The notes: generated from the letters alone by a model not told the origin. Shown: positions 1-6,677, numbered from the stretch's first letter. The stretch: DNA of 9,967 bases from Pseudomonadota bacterium (GCA_018262135.1 JAGTSD010000037.1:1-9967); one strand, 5' to 3'. Numbers and translations: made by a program.

Positions 1-1
1 A

Positions 2-73
2 ATGGGGTCCACTTCAAACGTCTCGATCCCATTCGATGAAATCTTTGAAAATGTCGTCCCTCAGGCAGAATAA
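2..73 (+). CDS. Tail of an unidentified reading frame (partial or very short)
   Basis: Frame 2 is open from the left edge to a TAA at 71-73 and would end a protein in ...IFENVVPQAE. An ATG lies at 2-4, but with no upstream sequence it cannot be told whether this is a start of a 23-residue peptide or an internal Met of a longer protein. It lies 38 bases before the start of the RRE protein on the same strand, so it could be the end of a RiPP modification enzyme or of a precursor peptide. The competing frame 3 (open from 3 to the TGA at 108-110) cannot be excluded. Codon use here is less GC-biased than in the genes to the right. No family is recognised. Confidence 0.35.
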   Translation: MGSTSNVSIPFDEIFENVVPQAE

Positions 74-101
74 GAGGATTTTCGGCACCTCAACGCTGGA
101 T

Positions 102-105
102 GGAG
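102..105 (+). promoter_or_regulatory. Ribosome binding site of the RRE gene
   Basis: GGAG six bases upstream of the ATG at 112. It overlaps the alternative ATG at 100 and therefore decides in favour of the downstream start. Confidence 0.6.
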
Positions 106-111
106 AATGAT

Positions 112-387
112 ATGTTGACCCGCGACGCTCGGTTGAAAATTCCGGAACAGGTGGTCACTCGCCAGGTCGGCGACGAAACCGTCCTCCTGAATCTCGAGTC
201 CGGAACCTACTTCGGCCTCGATCCGGTCGGCAGCCGCTTCCTCGAATTGCTTCAGACGGAAGGCGCGCTGGCGGCGATCATCGCCCGGATGCTGGAAGAA
301 TTCGAGGTGACCGAAGCCCAACTGGAGGCCGACCTGCTGCGGCTCGCGGACGAAATGCTCGCCAGCGGCCTGCTCGAAGCGGCATAG
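112..387 (+). CDS. PqqD-like RiPP recognition element (RRE) protein
   Basis: A 91-residue stand-alone PqqD-family protein. Members adopt a small winged-helix fold that binds the leader of a ribosomal precursor peptide and presents it to modifying enzymes; known roles are PqqD in PQQ synthesis and the B1 protein of lasso peptide clusters. The visible hallmarks are the N-terminal beta part with VLLNLESGTYFGLDPVGSRF (the L..G.YFGLD..G..F pattern typical of lasso B1/PqqD-like proteins), followed by helices with a repeated acidic/Leu pattern (EEFEVTEAQLEADLLRLADE) and a C-terminal LLEAA. An in-frame ATG at 100 would add four residues, but GGAG at 102-105 sits six bases before the ATG at 112, which favours 112. 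The exporter gene follows after 76 bases on the same strand. No transglutaminase-type B2 protease or asparagine synthetase-like cyclase is seen in the window, so the peptide class is open. Confidence 0.85.
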   Translation: MLTRDARLKIPEQVVTRQVGDETVLLNLESGTYFGLDPVGSRFLELLQTEGALAAIIARMLEEFEVTEAQLEADLLRLADEMLASGLLEAA

Positions 388-463
388 CGTTTGGCGCGCA
401 ATCGCAAATGATGGATGCGAAACTTCACTAACCAGGACGAACCCGGTTGCGGGGACTGAACCG

Positions 464-2320
464 ATGTCCACCCGCACCGCCTATCTGACCGAACGGTTCC
501 GCAAAGCCCTGGCGCAGTTGCCCCATCTACCGTGGGCGCTGGGGCTGATCTGGCGCGCGACCCGCGGCTGGACGCTGGCCTGGGCGGCACTGGTGATCGT
601 GCAGGGCTTGCTGCCGGTCGCGGTGGTGCTGTTGACCCGCACTCTAGTGGACAGCCTGGTCGTCACCCTGCGCATGCCGGACGACGGGCTGGCGCTGCGA
701 CAAACCCTGCTCTGGGTGGCGCTGATGGCGGGGCTGCTGCTGCTCGGCGAGGCGCTGCGCGGCATCGCCGGCTGGGTGCGCACCGCCCAGGCCGAGTGGC
801 TGCGGGATCACCTCGACGATCAAATTCACGCCCAGGCCATTCGCCTGGACCTGAGCTATTACGAAACCGCCGAATACTACGATCAGTTGCACCGGGCGCG
901 GGTGGACGCCCTCAGCCGCCCGCTGGCGCTGCTGGAAAACCTCGGCCATCTGGCGCAAAACAGCCTGACCCTGGTGGCCCTGGCCGGCGTCCTGTGGAGC
1001 TACGCGCCGTGGCTGCCGCTGGTGCTGATCGGCGGCGCGCTGCCGGCGCTGATAGTGGCGGCGAGATTCATCGTGCGCTTCCATCGCTGGCGCCTCCGCA
1101 ATACCGGCCACGAACGCCGCGCCAACTACTACGACTGGATGCTGACCTGGGACCGGGCGGCGGCGGAACTGCGCCTGTTCGACCTCGGCGACTCGTTGCG
1201 GACCGCCTATCGCGCCGTGCGCGGCCAACTGCGCGGCGAGCGCCTGCAACTCGCCCGCCAGCAAATGCTGGCCGAACTGGGGGCGGATGCCATTGCGCTG
1301 CTGACCATGGGACTGACCATCGCCTGGATGGTCGGGCGACTGGCGCAGGGCTCGGCCAGCCTGGGCGATCTGGCGCTGTTCTATCAGGTGTTCAGCCAGG
1401 GCCAGCGGCTGATGCGCACCGCGCTGGGCAGCATCGGCGAGATGTACAGCAACCTCCTGTTCCTGCAAAACCTGCACGAATTCCTGGCCCTGCGTCCCAG
1501 GGTCACGGACCCGCCCCAACCCGTGCGCCCGCCGGCTGCGCCGGGAACGATCTGCCTGGAAAACGTCCGTTTTCGCTATCCCGGCAGCCAGCGGCTGGCG
1601 CTGGACGGCTTCGATCTGACCCTTCCGGCCGGCCAGATCGTGGCCATCGTCGGCGAGAACGGCGCCGGCAAGAGTACGCTGATCAAGCTGCTGTGCCGGT
1701 TCTACGACCCAGAGGCGGGCCGGGTCAGCCTGGATGGCGTGGACCTGCGAGACCTGGCGCTGGCCGACTGGCGCCAGCGGATCACGGTGCTCTTTCAGGA
1801 GCCGGTGCATTATCACGACACCGTCGCCTACAACCTGACCTGCGGCGATCTGGCCGCCGCGCCGGACGCCGAGGCGATGGCCGCCGCCGCCCGCGCCGCC
1901 GGGGCCGACGGGCCGATCCAGCGCCTGCCCCAAGGCTATGAGACGGTACTGGGCAAGTGGTTTGGCGGCGCGGAACTGAGCGTGGGCGAATGGCAACGGC
2001 TGGCGCTGGCCCGCGCCTTTCTACGGCGTTCCACCCTGCTGATTCTGGACGAACCGACCAGCGCCATGGATTCCTGGGCGGAGGCCGACTGGCTGGCGCG
2101 GTTCCGCACCCTGGCCGCCGGCCGCACCGCCGTCGTGATCACCCACCGCTTTACCACCGCCCTGCATGCCGACGTCATCCACGTCATGGGACAGGGCCGC
2201 ATCCTCGAATCGGGCAGCCACGCCGGGTTGCTGGCGCGAGGAGGTCGCTACGCCCGGTCGTGGGCGCAGCAATTGCGGGAAGTCGAGGAGTCATCCCCGC
2301 GCCGGACGGCCGGCGACTGA
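464..2320 (+). CDS. ABC exporter, fused membrane and ATPase domains
   Basis: A 618-residue half-transporter of the exporter type, acting as a homodimer in the inner membrane. Residues about 35-320 form the six-helix membrane domain (clear hydrophobic segments near 37-58, 81-100, 165-205 and 275-320). The ATPase domain starts near 350 and is intact: Walker A GENGAGKST 397-405 (K403), Q-loop Q445, signature LSVGE 505-509, Walker B LLILDE 525-530 with catalytic E530, and switch H561. There is no N-terminal C39 peptidase domain, so it would export a substrate processed elsewhere, as lasso exporters of the McjD type do. GGGGA at 451-455 precedes the ATG by eight bases. The gene follows the RRE gene on the same strand and is probably co-transcribed, which suggests a modified peptide as substrate. 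That is inference from context: this sub-family also contains lipid and drug exporters. Confidence 0.9.
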   Translation: MSTRTAYLTERFRKALAQLPHLPWALGLIWRATRGWTLAWAALVIVQGLLPVAVVLLTRTLVDSLVVTLRMPDDGLALRQTLLWVALMAGLLLLGEALRGIAGWVRTAQAEWLRDHLDDQIHAQAIRLDLSYYETAEYYDQLHRARVDALSRPLALLENLGHLAQNSLTLVALAGVLWSYAPWLPLVLIGGALPALIVAARFIVRFHRWRLRNTGHERRANYYDWMLTWDRAAAELRLFDLGDSLRTAYRAVRGQLRGERLQLARQQMLAELGADAIALLTMGLTIAWMVGRLAQGSASLGDLALFYQVFSQGQRLMRTALGSIGEMYSNLLFLQNLHEFLALRPRVTDPPQPVRPPAAPGTICLENVRFRYPGSQRLALDGFDLTLPAGQIVAIVGENGAGKSTLIKLLCRFYDPEAGRVSLDGVDLRDLALADWRQRITVLFQEPVHYHDTVAYNLTCGDLAAAPDAEAMAAAARAAGADGPIQRLPQGYETVLGKWFGGAELSVGEWQRLALARAFLRRSTLLILDEPTSAMDSWAEADWLARFRTLAAGRTAVVITHRFTTALHADVIHVMGQGRILESGSHAGLLARGGRYARSWAQQLREVEESSPRRTAGD

Positions 2321-2334
2321 TCCGGGTCGCGGCG

Positions 2335-2352
2335 GGATTCAGGGTGGAATCC
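2335..2352. terminator. Small hairpin between convergent genes, possible weak terminator
   Basis: GGATTC (2335-2340) and GAATCC (2347-2352) form a perfect 6-base stem with a 6-base loop, in the 52 bases between the exporter stop and the stop of the convergent GTPase gene. Neither strand has a following U tract, so intrinsic termination would be weak. Confidence 0.3.
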
Positions 2353-2372
2353 GGTTCAAAACACCATGCCCC

Positions 2373-3914
2373 TCAACCCAGCGCCCGCCCCGGCAATTCC
2401 AGCAGCCACCGCCCGGCGTTCGCCAGTTGCCGACGCAGCAGCGTCCAGTTTTCCGCCCGTTTCCGCTGTTCCAGACAGCGCAGGAACCGAACCCGGCCGG
2501 CTTGATCCTGCCGGTCGAGCAGCGCTGCCCACAGCGCGTCGGCCACGTTGTAAACCCGGCCCTCGGCCAGACAGACCGGGATAACATCGGCGACGGGAAC
2601 CGCCAGGTCCCCCGCCACGGTTTCCACCGCCGCGCGGATATTCCACGCCTTGGGGTTTTGAGGATCGCGCAGATCGTAGGGCGGCTGCCACTCGCGCGGC
2701 GGGCGCAACTGGTCAATATGGCTGACCGCAACCAGCAATGGCGGCGGGCGACGATCCAGCCGTTCGGCCTGCCAGCCGCGCACCGCATCCAGAATTTCCC
2801 GCTCCCCTACCCGGTCGGGCCGGTGCGCGGCGCAGACCCAGAGGAGCAAATCCGCATCCAGCACCGCTGTTTTCAGCGCCTTGCTGCGCAACAGTTCGGT
2901 ATCACAGCCCGGTGTATCGAAGATCAGCGCCGCCTCCAAACCGTCGCGTTCCAGCCGATAGGGGGTCAATCCCGCCGTGGTGTCCGGCAATATGTCGGTG
3001 GCGGCGGTCAGCCGGCCAAACAGGGCGTTGATCAGGCTCGACTTGCCAGCGTTGGCCCGACCCAGCACCACGATCCGCAACGGCTCGCTGGCCAGCGCGA
3101 TGCTCCCGGCGGCCTGCTCCAGGTCGCACCGGGAAGCTGGCGTCGGAGCGGCGGTCGGCTCGGCCTCGGCCAGCGTCAGCCGTCCGCTGTACAACTCGAT
3201 GGCGTAATAGCCCACCTTGCGCACGTATTCCCGCAGCAGCCAGCGCTGGGTTTCGGTCCAGGCCGCGCCATAGGCCCGACCGCGCAGGTGCCCCCAGATC
3301 TCGCTGAGCAGGGCGTTGGCCGGATTGATCACCAGTCGGCCGGCGCGATAGACGTTCAGCCATCGTTCGGCGGAGTCCTTCCAGCGCCAGACGCGCAACA
3401 GGTCGCCAATCTTCAGCCATTGGCTGAATGGAATGTGCTCGGCGATGGTGGCGCGCAGGTCGCGACTGGCCCGCTCGATGATCAGCAGGGTGTGCGGCAC
3501 GGTCAATTCCAGCAGCGGCCGCTCGACCTCGGGATGGTAGCGCCGGGCGACGACTTCCAGGGTGTTCCGGCCCAGCGTCCACAACCGGCCGCCCTCCTCC
3601 AGCGGCCACTCCTCCGGTTTCACCGCCTCCGCCAGGGCCTCGACTGCCGGCCACACCTCGTCCGCCCTGGGCGGCCAGCACGGATCGGGACCGGTCGCCG
3701 CCCCCGCCAGCAACTGGCGGTCGCGCTGCCGCAGCCAGTGCTGCAAACCATAACCGGCGGCGCTGCACAACACCATGGCCAGCAGCCACCAGGGCAGAGC
3801 CTCCGCCCGCCACAGCCAGAACAGCCCGAGCGGCAACAACGCCACAACCGGCAGCGCCCACAGCAGCAGCGCCAGCACGCGCAGGCGGTCCAGCCGGTTG
3901 AACCAGCTTTTCAC
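2373..3914 (-). CDS. Membrane-anchored GTPase with large unknown central region
   Basis: A 513-residue protein starting at GTG 3914. AGGAGG (read on the minus strand, 3929-3924) lies nine bases upstream, and the GTG overlaps the TGA of the preceding gene as GTGA, so the start is well supported. Two hydrophobic segments occur near residues 13-35 and 40-61, placing the rest of the protein at the inner membrane. Residues about 62-270 are unlike any family I can name (Trp- and Arg-rich, with EYVRKVGYYAIELYSGRL near the end). The G domain follows: P-loop GRANAGKS 285-292 (K291), a conserved Thr-rich switch (DTTAGLTPY), DTPG 333-336, and SHID 398-401 in place of the usual NKxD. The fold belongs to the TRAFAC/Era-like class (MMR_HSR1 type). 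The downstream ~110 residues are soluble. The role is unknown; coupling to the DUF697 GTPase suggests they work together. Confidence 0.85.
   Translation of the reverse strand: MKSWFNRLDRLRVLALLLWALPVVALLPLGLFWLWRAEALPWWLLAMVLCSAAGYGLQHWLRQRDRQLLAGAATGPDPCWPPRADEVWPAVEALAEAVKPEEWPLEEGGRLWTLGRNTLEVVARRYHPEVERPLLELTVPHTLLIIERASRDLRATIAEHIPFSQWLKIGDLLRVWRWKDSAERWLNVYRAGRLVINPANALLSEIWGHLRGRAYGAAWTETQRWLLREYVRKVGYYAIELYSGRLTLAEAEPTAAPTPASRCDLEQAAGSIALASEPLRIVVLGRANAGKSSLINALFGRLTAATDILPDTTAGLTPYRLERDGLEAALIFDTPGCDTELLRSKALKTAVLDADLLLWVCAAHRPDRVGEREILDAVRGWQAERLDRRPPPLLVAVSHIDQLRPPREWQPPYDLRDPQNPKAWNIRAAVETVAGDLAVPVADVIPVCLAEGRVYNVADALWAALLDRQDQAGRVRFLRCLEQRKRAENWTLLRRQLANAGRWLLELPGRALG
3911..3914 (-). 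other. GTGA stop/start overlap between the GTPase genes
   Basis: The TGA ending the DUF697 GTPase shares bases with the GTG starting the second GTPase. With AGGAGG nine bases upstream of the GTG, this is a classic translational coupling junction and implies matched amounts of the two proteins. Confidence 0.85.
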
Positions 3915-5137
3915 GGCTGATGCCCTCCTGCCGGCGCTTTCAGAAAGCTCGCACCGTTCGCCAGCGCCTCGGCGTAAATTCGCCGCAGCACTTCGACGTC
4001 CACCGGACTGTGCCGCCGCCGGCGCGCGAAGTAATAGCCAGCCGCCTTGCCGAGGGCATAGGTGGTCGCACCACTGGCAGTCGCGCCCCAGACCGCGCCG
4101 GCCGTCTGCCCCCACCAGGGCACGAACTTGATCAGTTCCCGGCCGACCGTCCGCGCCAGGTAGCCGATCCCGATGCCCGCGCCGAGCAGGCTGAGAAATT
4201 CGGACGCCATCTGTACATTCCAGTCCTGCTTATACAATTTGGCGAGCACGCGCAGCAAATTAGCCTGCACCGCCGGCACACCCACCAAATCCACCAGTGG
4301 CAACGCACCGATGCCGGCGGCGGCCAGGGCGTGACCGACGATATGAGGATGAGCGGCGCGGTCGTAGACATCGCGAATCCCGGCATCGCCCCGCAGCATC
4401 GCCTGCAGGCCCAGGGTCGAAACGGTTTCAATCGCGGTCCAGAGCGCATCCAGGCCGTAATTGGCTGGTTCGTAGCCGTCTTCCGGCAAGGTCAAATCCA
4501 CCGGCGTCCAGCACACCGCCGCCGCACCCGGCAGCGCGCCCAGCCGGTCGCGTTGCACGCGCAGGGCGCGGGCGAGATCGGGGGGAACCTGGGGCGGCCA
4601 CGGTTCGCGGTCATAGGGATACGGCAGAAGATGCTCGCCACCCGGTGGATAGGCCTCGTGCAGGCCGGTCTGGGCGATCAGCACCGGCCATTCGGGATGG
4701 CGGCGGCGCACCGCACGCAGCACGTCGAACACGGCATCCTGGCGAATGTCGGTCGCTTTCATTACCCCGAGCAGCAGGTGGGCCTGCGACTCGCAGTAAT
4801 GAATATCCTCGGCCGGATCGTAGTCCACCTCGCCCAAACCGTGGGTGTCGAGAAAGCGCACCACCGGGACTTCAGTCGGGAAATCGTAGAACCGGGCGGT
4901 ACGGGTGCAGGGCTGAAAACCGTTGCCGATCTCGGCGGTCTCGCTGCCGGTCAGCGCCCGGATGATCGAAGTCTTGCCAGCCTGAGTCTTGCCGATCAGC
5001 CACAGCACCGGAAGCGGCTGGCGCGCCCGCGCCTCGCGCAGCGCCGCCTCCAGCGCTTCATCATCCACCCGCGGATTCAGCAGCGCCTCGCGCAGCCGCC
5101 GCCAGTAGTCGGGGAAATCCTGCCAGTCGCGGGACAT
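3911..5137 (-). CDS. DUF697-type GTPase
   Basis: A 408-residue protein with an N-terminal G domain and a C-terminal hydrophobic DUF697 (YcjF-like) region. The P-loop is GKTQAGKT 49-56 (K55), the switch-II motif is DTHG 97-100, and TGLHE 157-161 stands where the base-recognition motif is expected. DUF697-like sequence begins near 255, with the typical Pro-Leu-(Val/Ile)-Asp and AxQ(A/V) pattern (GALPLVDLVGVPAVQANLL). Glycine-rich hydrophobic helices follow at about 311-327 and 339-372, ending in a basic cluster. The ATG at 5137 is chosen: it gives the start MSRDWQDFPDYW, and the upstream in-frame ATG at 5197 lies inside the terminator stem. A GGAG is present but 12 bases away. It is the first gene of a two-gene operon. 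Family members are poorly characterised; a membrane-remodelling or envelope-stress role is only a guess. Confidence 0.85.
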   Translation of the reverse strand: MSRDWQDFPDYWRRLREALLNPRVDDEALEAALREARARQPLPVLWLIGKTQAGKTSIIRALTGSETAEIGNGFQPCTRTARFYDFPTEVPVVRFLDTHGLGEVDYDPAEDIHYCESQAHLLLGVMKATDIRQDAVFDVLRAVRRRHPEWPVLIAQTGLHEAYPPGGEHLLPYPYDREPWPPQVPPDLARALRVQRDRLGALPGAAAVCWTPVDLTLPEDGYEPANYGLDALWTAIETVSTLGLQAMLRGDAGIRDVYDRAAHPHIVGHALAAAGIGALPLVDLVGVPAVQANLLRVLAKLYKQDWNVQMASEFLSLLGAGIGIGYLARTVGRELIKFVPWWGQTAGAVWGATASGATTYALGKAAGYYFARRRRHSPVDVEVLRRIYAEALANGASFLKAPAGGHQP

Positions 5138-5167
5138 CGCGGGGTCATTCTCCGAACATCGCTCTAC

Positions 5168-5208
5168 AAAAAAACGCCCTCCTGGCTCGTCCAACACCAG
5201 CGAGGGCG
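5168..5208 (-). terminator. Rho-independent terminator (minus strand)
   Basis: Read on the minus strand, CGCCCTC (5208-5202) pairs perfectly with GAGGGCG (5181-5175). An inner CTGG/CCAG stem is offset by one bulged G, and seven T residues follow at 5174-5168. It lies about 60 bases after the stop of the secreted-protein gene, so it ends that transcript. The GTPase operon starting at 5137 therefore needs either its own promoter, for which there is little room (about 30 bases), or read-through. Confidence 0.85.
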
Positions 5209-5268
5209 ATGATCCAATCCGCGTGGTCGTGGCCAGCAGCCCCTCTCACACGATCCGTCCGGGCTGCG

Positions 5269-6096
5269 TTAACGCCATTCCTCGCGTCCGTCGCGCGGCG
5301 GGGGCGGGGCATAGCGATCCCGCTCATCCCAGAACCGGTTACGCGGTGGCCGGTCGCTCCCCTCGCAGTCTACCACCCCTTGGCGACACAGGGTTTCCCG
5401 CCAGGCGTATTTCAGGAAGACCTGAGAGAATGGCCGCCGCTCCGGCTCAAACTCCACCCGTCGCGACGGCGACCATTCCTTTTCGCCATAACCAGTGCCC
5501 GGTTCTGAAGGCATGCCGCGCGCCGCGTCTTCTTTGGGCGCCGAAGACGGCTCGCGCCGCAGCCCGCGCTGATCGCTATAACCGGGTCCTTCCTGGCTCC
5601 AGGGTTGCGGCTGATACCGTTCGGCCTCGCGGAATGCCGCCACGGCAATCACGCCCATAGCCGAGTAATCCCCCCAGGCGCCCGAATAGGAATCGCCGGC
5701 ATCGGTGAAGTAAAAGCGGTTGACCCGGTTCCTGCCGGTGCGCCAGCCTTGATAACTCTCTTCCTGATGCGGTCCGAGCACGTACATCCGTTCGTCCGGC
5801 CGCAGGTTGGAACGGTCGCCGGAGATGATGTTGCGGCCATCCACTGCGATCACCACGCCGACGCGCTGGTTGGTGCGGTTGCGAATCTGGATGGAATAAT
5901 TCTGGCCACGTCGTGCTTCCAGATACGCCTTGTAAACGCCTCCCCGCTCCTCGCGCACCGGGTATTGCGACAGCGTCCGGCCCCGGTCGCCAACCACCTG
6001 CACCTCGATATCGCCGCCGCCGTACCGCTGCGCCCAGACCGCAGTCGGGCCCAGCAACAAGGCCGCCATCAACCCTGCCCGCCATTTCTTATTCAT
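5269..6096 (-). CDS. Secreted protein of unknown function
   Basis: A 275-residue protein with a clear Sec signal peptide: MNKK start, hydrophobic core, and AWA-Q cleavage expected after residue 22. Residues about 28-160 look like a beta-rich domain (alternating strands such as YSIQIRNRTNQRVGVVIAVDG, then LGPHQEESYQGWRTGR). The rest is low-complexity and rich in Pro, Arg, Glu and Trp, with two cysteines (237 and 244) that could form a disulphide, and a PPPP segment near the end. GGGAG eight bases before the ATG supports the start, and the gene ends in TAA before a strong terminator, so it is probably monocistronic. It is transcribed away from the PepSY/PhoP/PhoQ-like operon from the same control region, which makes it a candidate target of that regulator. 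I do not recognise the family; periplasm or outer surface are both possible. Confidence 0.8.
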   Translation of the reverse strand: MNKKWRAGLMAALLLGPTAVWAQRYGGGDIEVQVVGDRGRTLSQYPVREERGGVYKAYLEARRGQNYSIQIRNRTNQRVGVVIAVDGRNIISGDRSNLRPDERMYVLGPHQEESYQGWRTGRNRVNRFYFTDAGDSYSGAWGDYSAMGVIAVAAFREAERYQPQPWSQEGPGYSDQRGLRREPSSAPKEDAARGMPSEPGTGYGEKEWSPSRRVEFEPERRPFSQVFLKYAWRETLCRQGVVDCEGSDRPPRNRFWDERDRYAPPPPRDGREEWR

Positions 6097-6254
6097 CGAA
6101 TTTACTCCCGGTTGGTCACTGGCCCGCGGTGATCCATCTCACCGGGGCTGTTGAATCACGCGCTTCAGCCTAGAGATCATTGGCTGAATCCATACTGAAC
6201 ATCCTTCACTTTCCCGGCGCGGCGCGACCTGTCATGGATTCAGTCCCGATTCAT

Positions 6255-6283
6255 TCTCAACCCGATAAGCTGTAAGCTAATTT
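6255..6283 (+). promoter_or_regulatory. Possible promoter of the PepSY operon
   Basis: A TAATTT at 6278-6283 could serve as a -10 element, with a poor -35 (CTCAAC, 6255-6260) 17 bases upstream that overlaps the end of the 11-base direct repeat. That layout is usual for promoters activated by OmpR-type regulators. TAAACT at 6283-6288 is an alternative -10. Confidence 0.3.
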
Positions 6284-6292
6284 AAACTTATC
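6264..6292. repeat. A/T-rich dyad with TAAGCT direct repeats
   Basis: GATAAG (6264-6269) and CTTATC (6287-6292) form an inverted repeat around an A/T-rich core, and TAAGCT occurs twice (6266-6271 and 6273-6278). On the minus strand the core reads GTTTA and GCTTA half-sites 10 bases apart, close to but not matching the 11-base spacing of an enterobacterial PhoP box. It could be an operator overlapping the promoter. Confidence 0.4.
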
Positions 6293-6311
6293 TCACGCGG
6301 AAATTCCCAAT

Positions 6312-6638
6312 ATGTCCGACAGGTCACGGCGATTATCCCGGCTGGCGCTCCTGGCACTGGCGGGTCTGCTGGCCGCCAGCGGCGCGCAGGCGCAATCCTG
6401 GCGCCGGGGCGAAGGTTATGCGCCACCACCTGGCCGGCAGGGTCCGCCACCCTCTCGCCAGTTCGCGGATCCCGACCGGGCCGCCAACGCCGCCCGCAAC
6501 GCCACCGGCGGCCGGGTACTGGGCGTGCAGGGCGGGAACCAGGACGGCCAGAACGGGTACCGGGTCCGCATCCTGCAACCGGATGGCCGGGTGCGCAGCC
6601 TGCATTTCGACCCGCGCAGCGGCGCGGTGCGCGACTGA
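6312..6638 (+). CDS. Secreted PepSY-like protein
   Basis: A 108-residue exported protein: a basic N terminus, then LALLALAGLLAASGAQAQ with cleavage expected after AQA (about residue 27). A Pro/Gly-rich linker follows (about 30-50), then a PepSY-like module from about 55 to the end: an AxNAARxATGGRVLGV helix, a YRVRIL strand and a DGRVRSLHFDPRSGAV strand. PepSY modules in small periplasmic proteins are found beside two-component systems in many proteobacteria, and are thought to inhibit proteases or modulate the sensor. The regulator gene follows after 39 bases. A distinct ribosome site is not obvious (GGA ten bases upstream). The start is supported by the signal peptide. Confidence 0.8.
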   Translation: MSDRSRRLSRLALLALAGLLAASGAQAQSWRRGEGYAPPPGRQGPPPSRQFADPDRAANAARNATGGRVLGVQGGNQDGQNGYRVRILQPDGRVRSLHFDPRSGAVRD

Positions 6639-6677
6639 ATCCCGGTTTTTCTCGCAAACGCACGAACATTCCAAACC

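Larger units (their letters stand above)
6097..6311. promoter_or_regulatory. Divergent promoter region with repeated TGAATC elements
   Basis: These 215 bases separate the secreted-protein gene from the PepSY operon. TGAATC occurs at 6152-6157 and 6185-6190, and its complement GATTCA at 6237-6242 and 6248-6253. The last two are 11 bases apart, the spacing used by many OmpR/PhoB-type regulators, and the first two are 33 bases apart. CTGAATCCAT (6184-6193) and ATGGATTCAG (6234-6243) form a perfect 10-base inverted repeat, and TTCAGCC/GGCTGAA (6164-6170, 6182-6188) a 7-base one. Binding by the operon's own regulator is inference. Confidence 0.5.

Noticed and set aside
408..431. Seven-codon ORF (MMDAKLH) between the RRE and exporter genes
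   Set aside because: Too short and without a ribosome site; too small for a precursor peptide with a leader.
644..1996. Long minus-strand open frame inside the ABC exporter
   Set aside because: Fully antisense to a gene with all ABC motifs intact; Gln/Ala-rich composition.
2166..3920. Long plus-strand open frame antisense to the exporter end and larger GTPase
   Set aside because: Product is Gln/Pro/Arg-rich with no recognisable domain, while the opposite strand encodes clear GTPase motifs; typical antisense opening in GC-rich DNA.
3911..5197. Longer start at 5197 for the DUF697 GTPase
   Set aside because: The ATG lies in the stem of the terminator at 5168-5208 and the added residues are encoded by the hairpin and T tract.
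3920..5212. Long plus-strand open frame antisense to the DUF697 GTPase
   Set aside because: Low-information Arg/Gln/His-rich product; the opposite strand has the P-loop, DTHG and DUF697 features.
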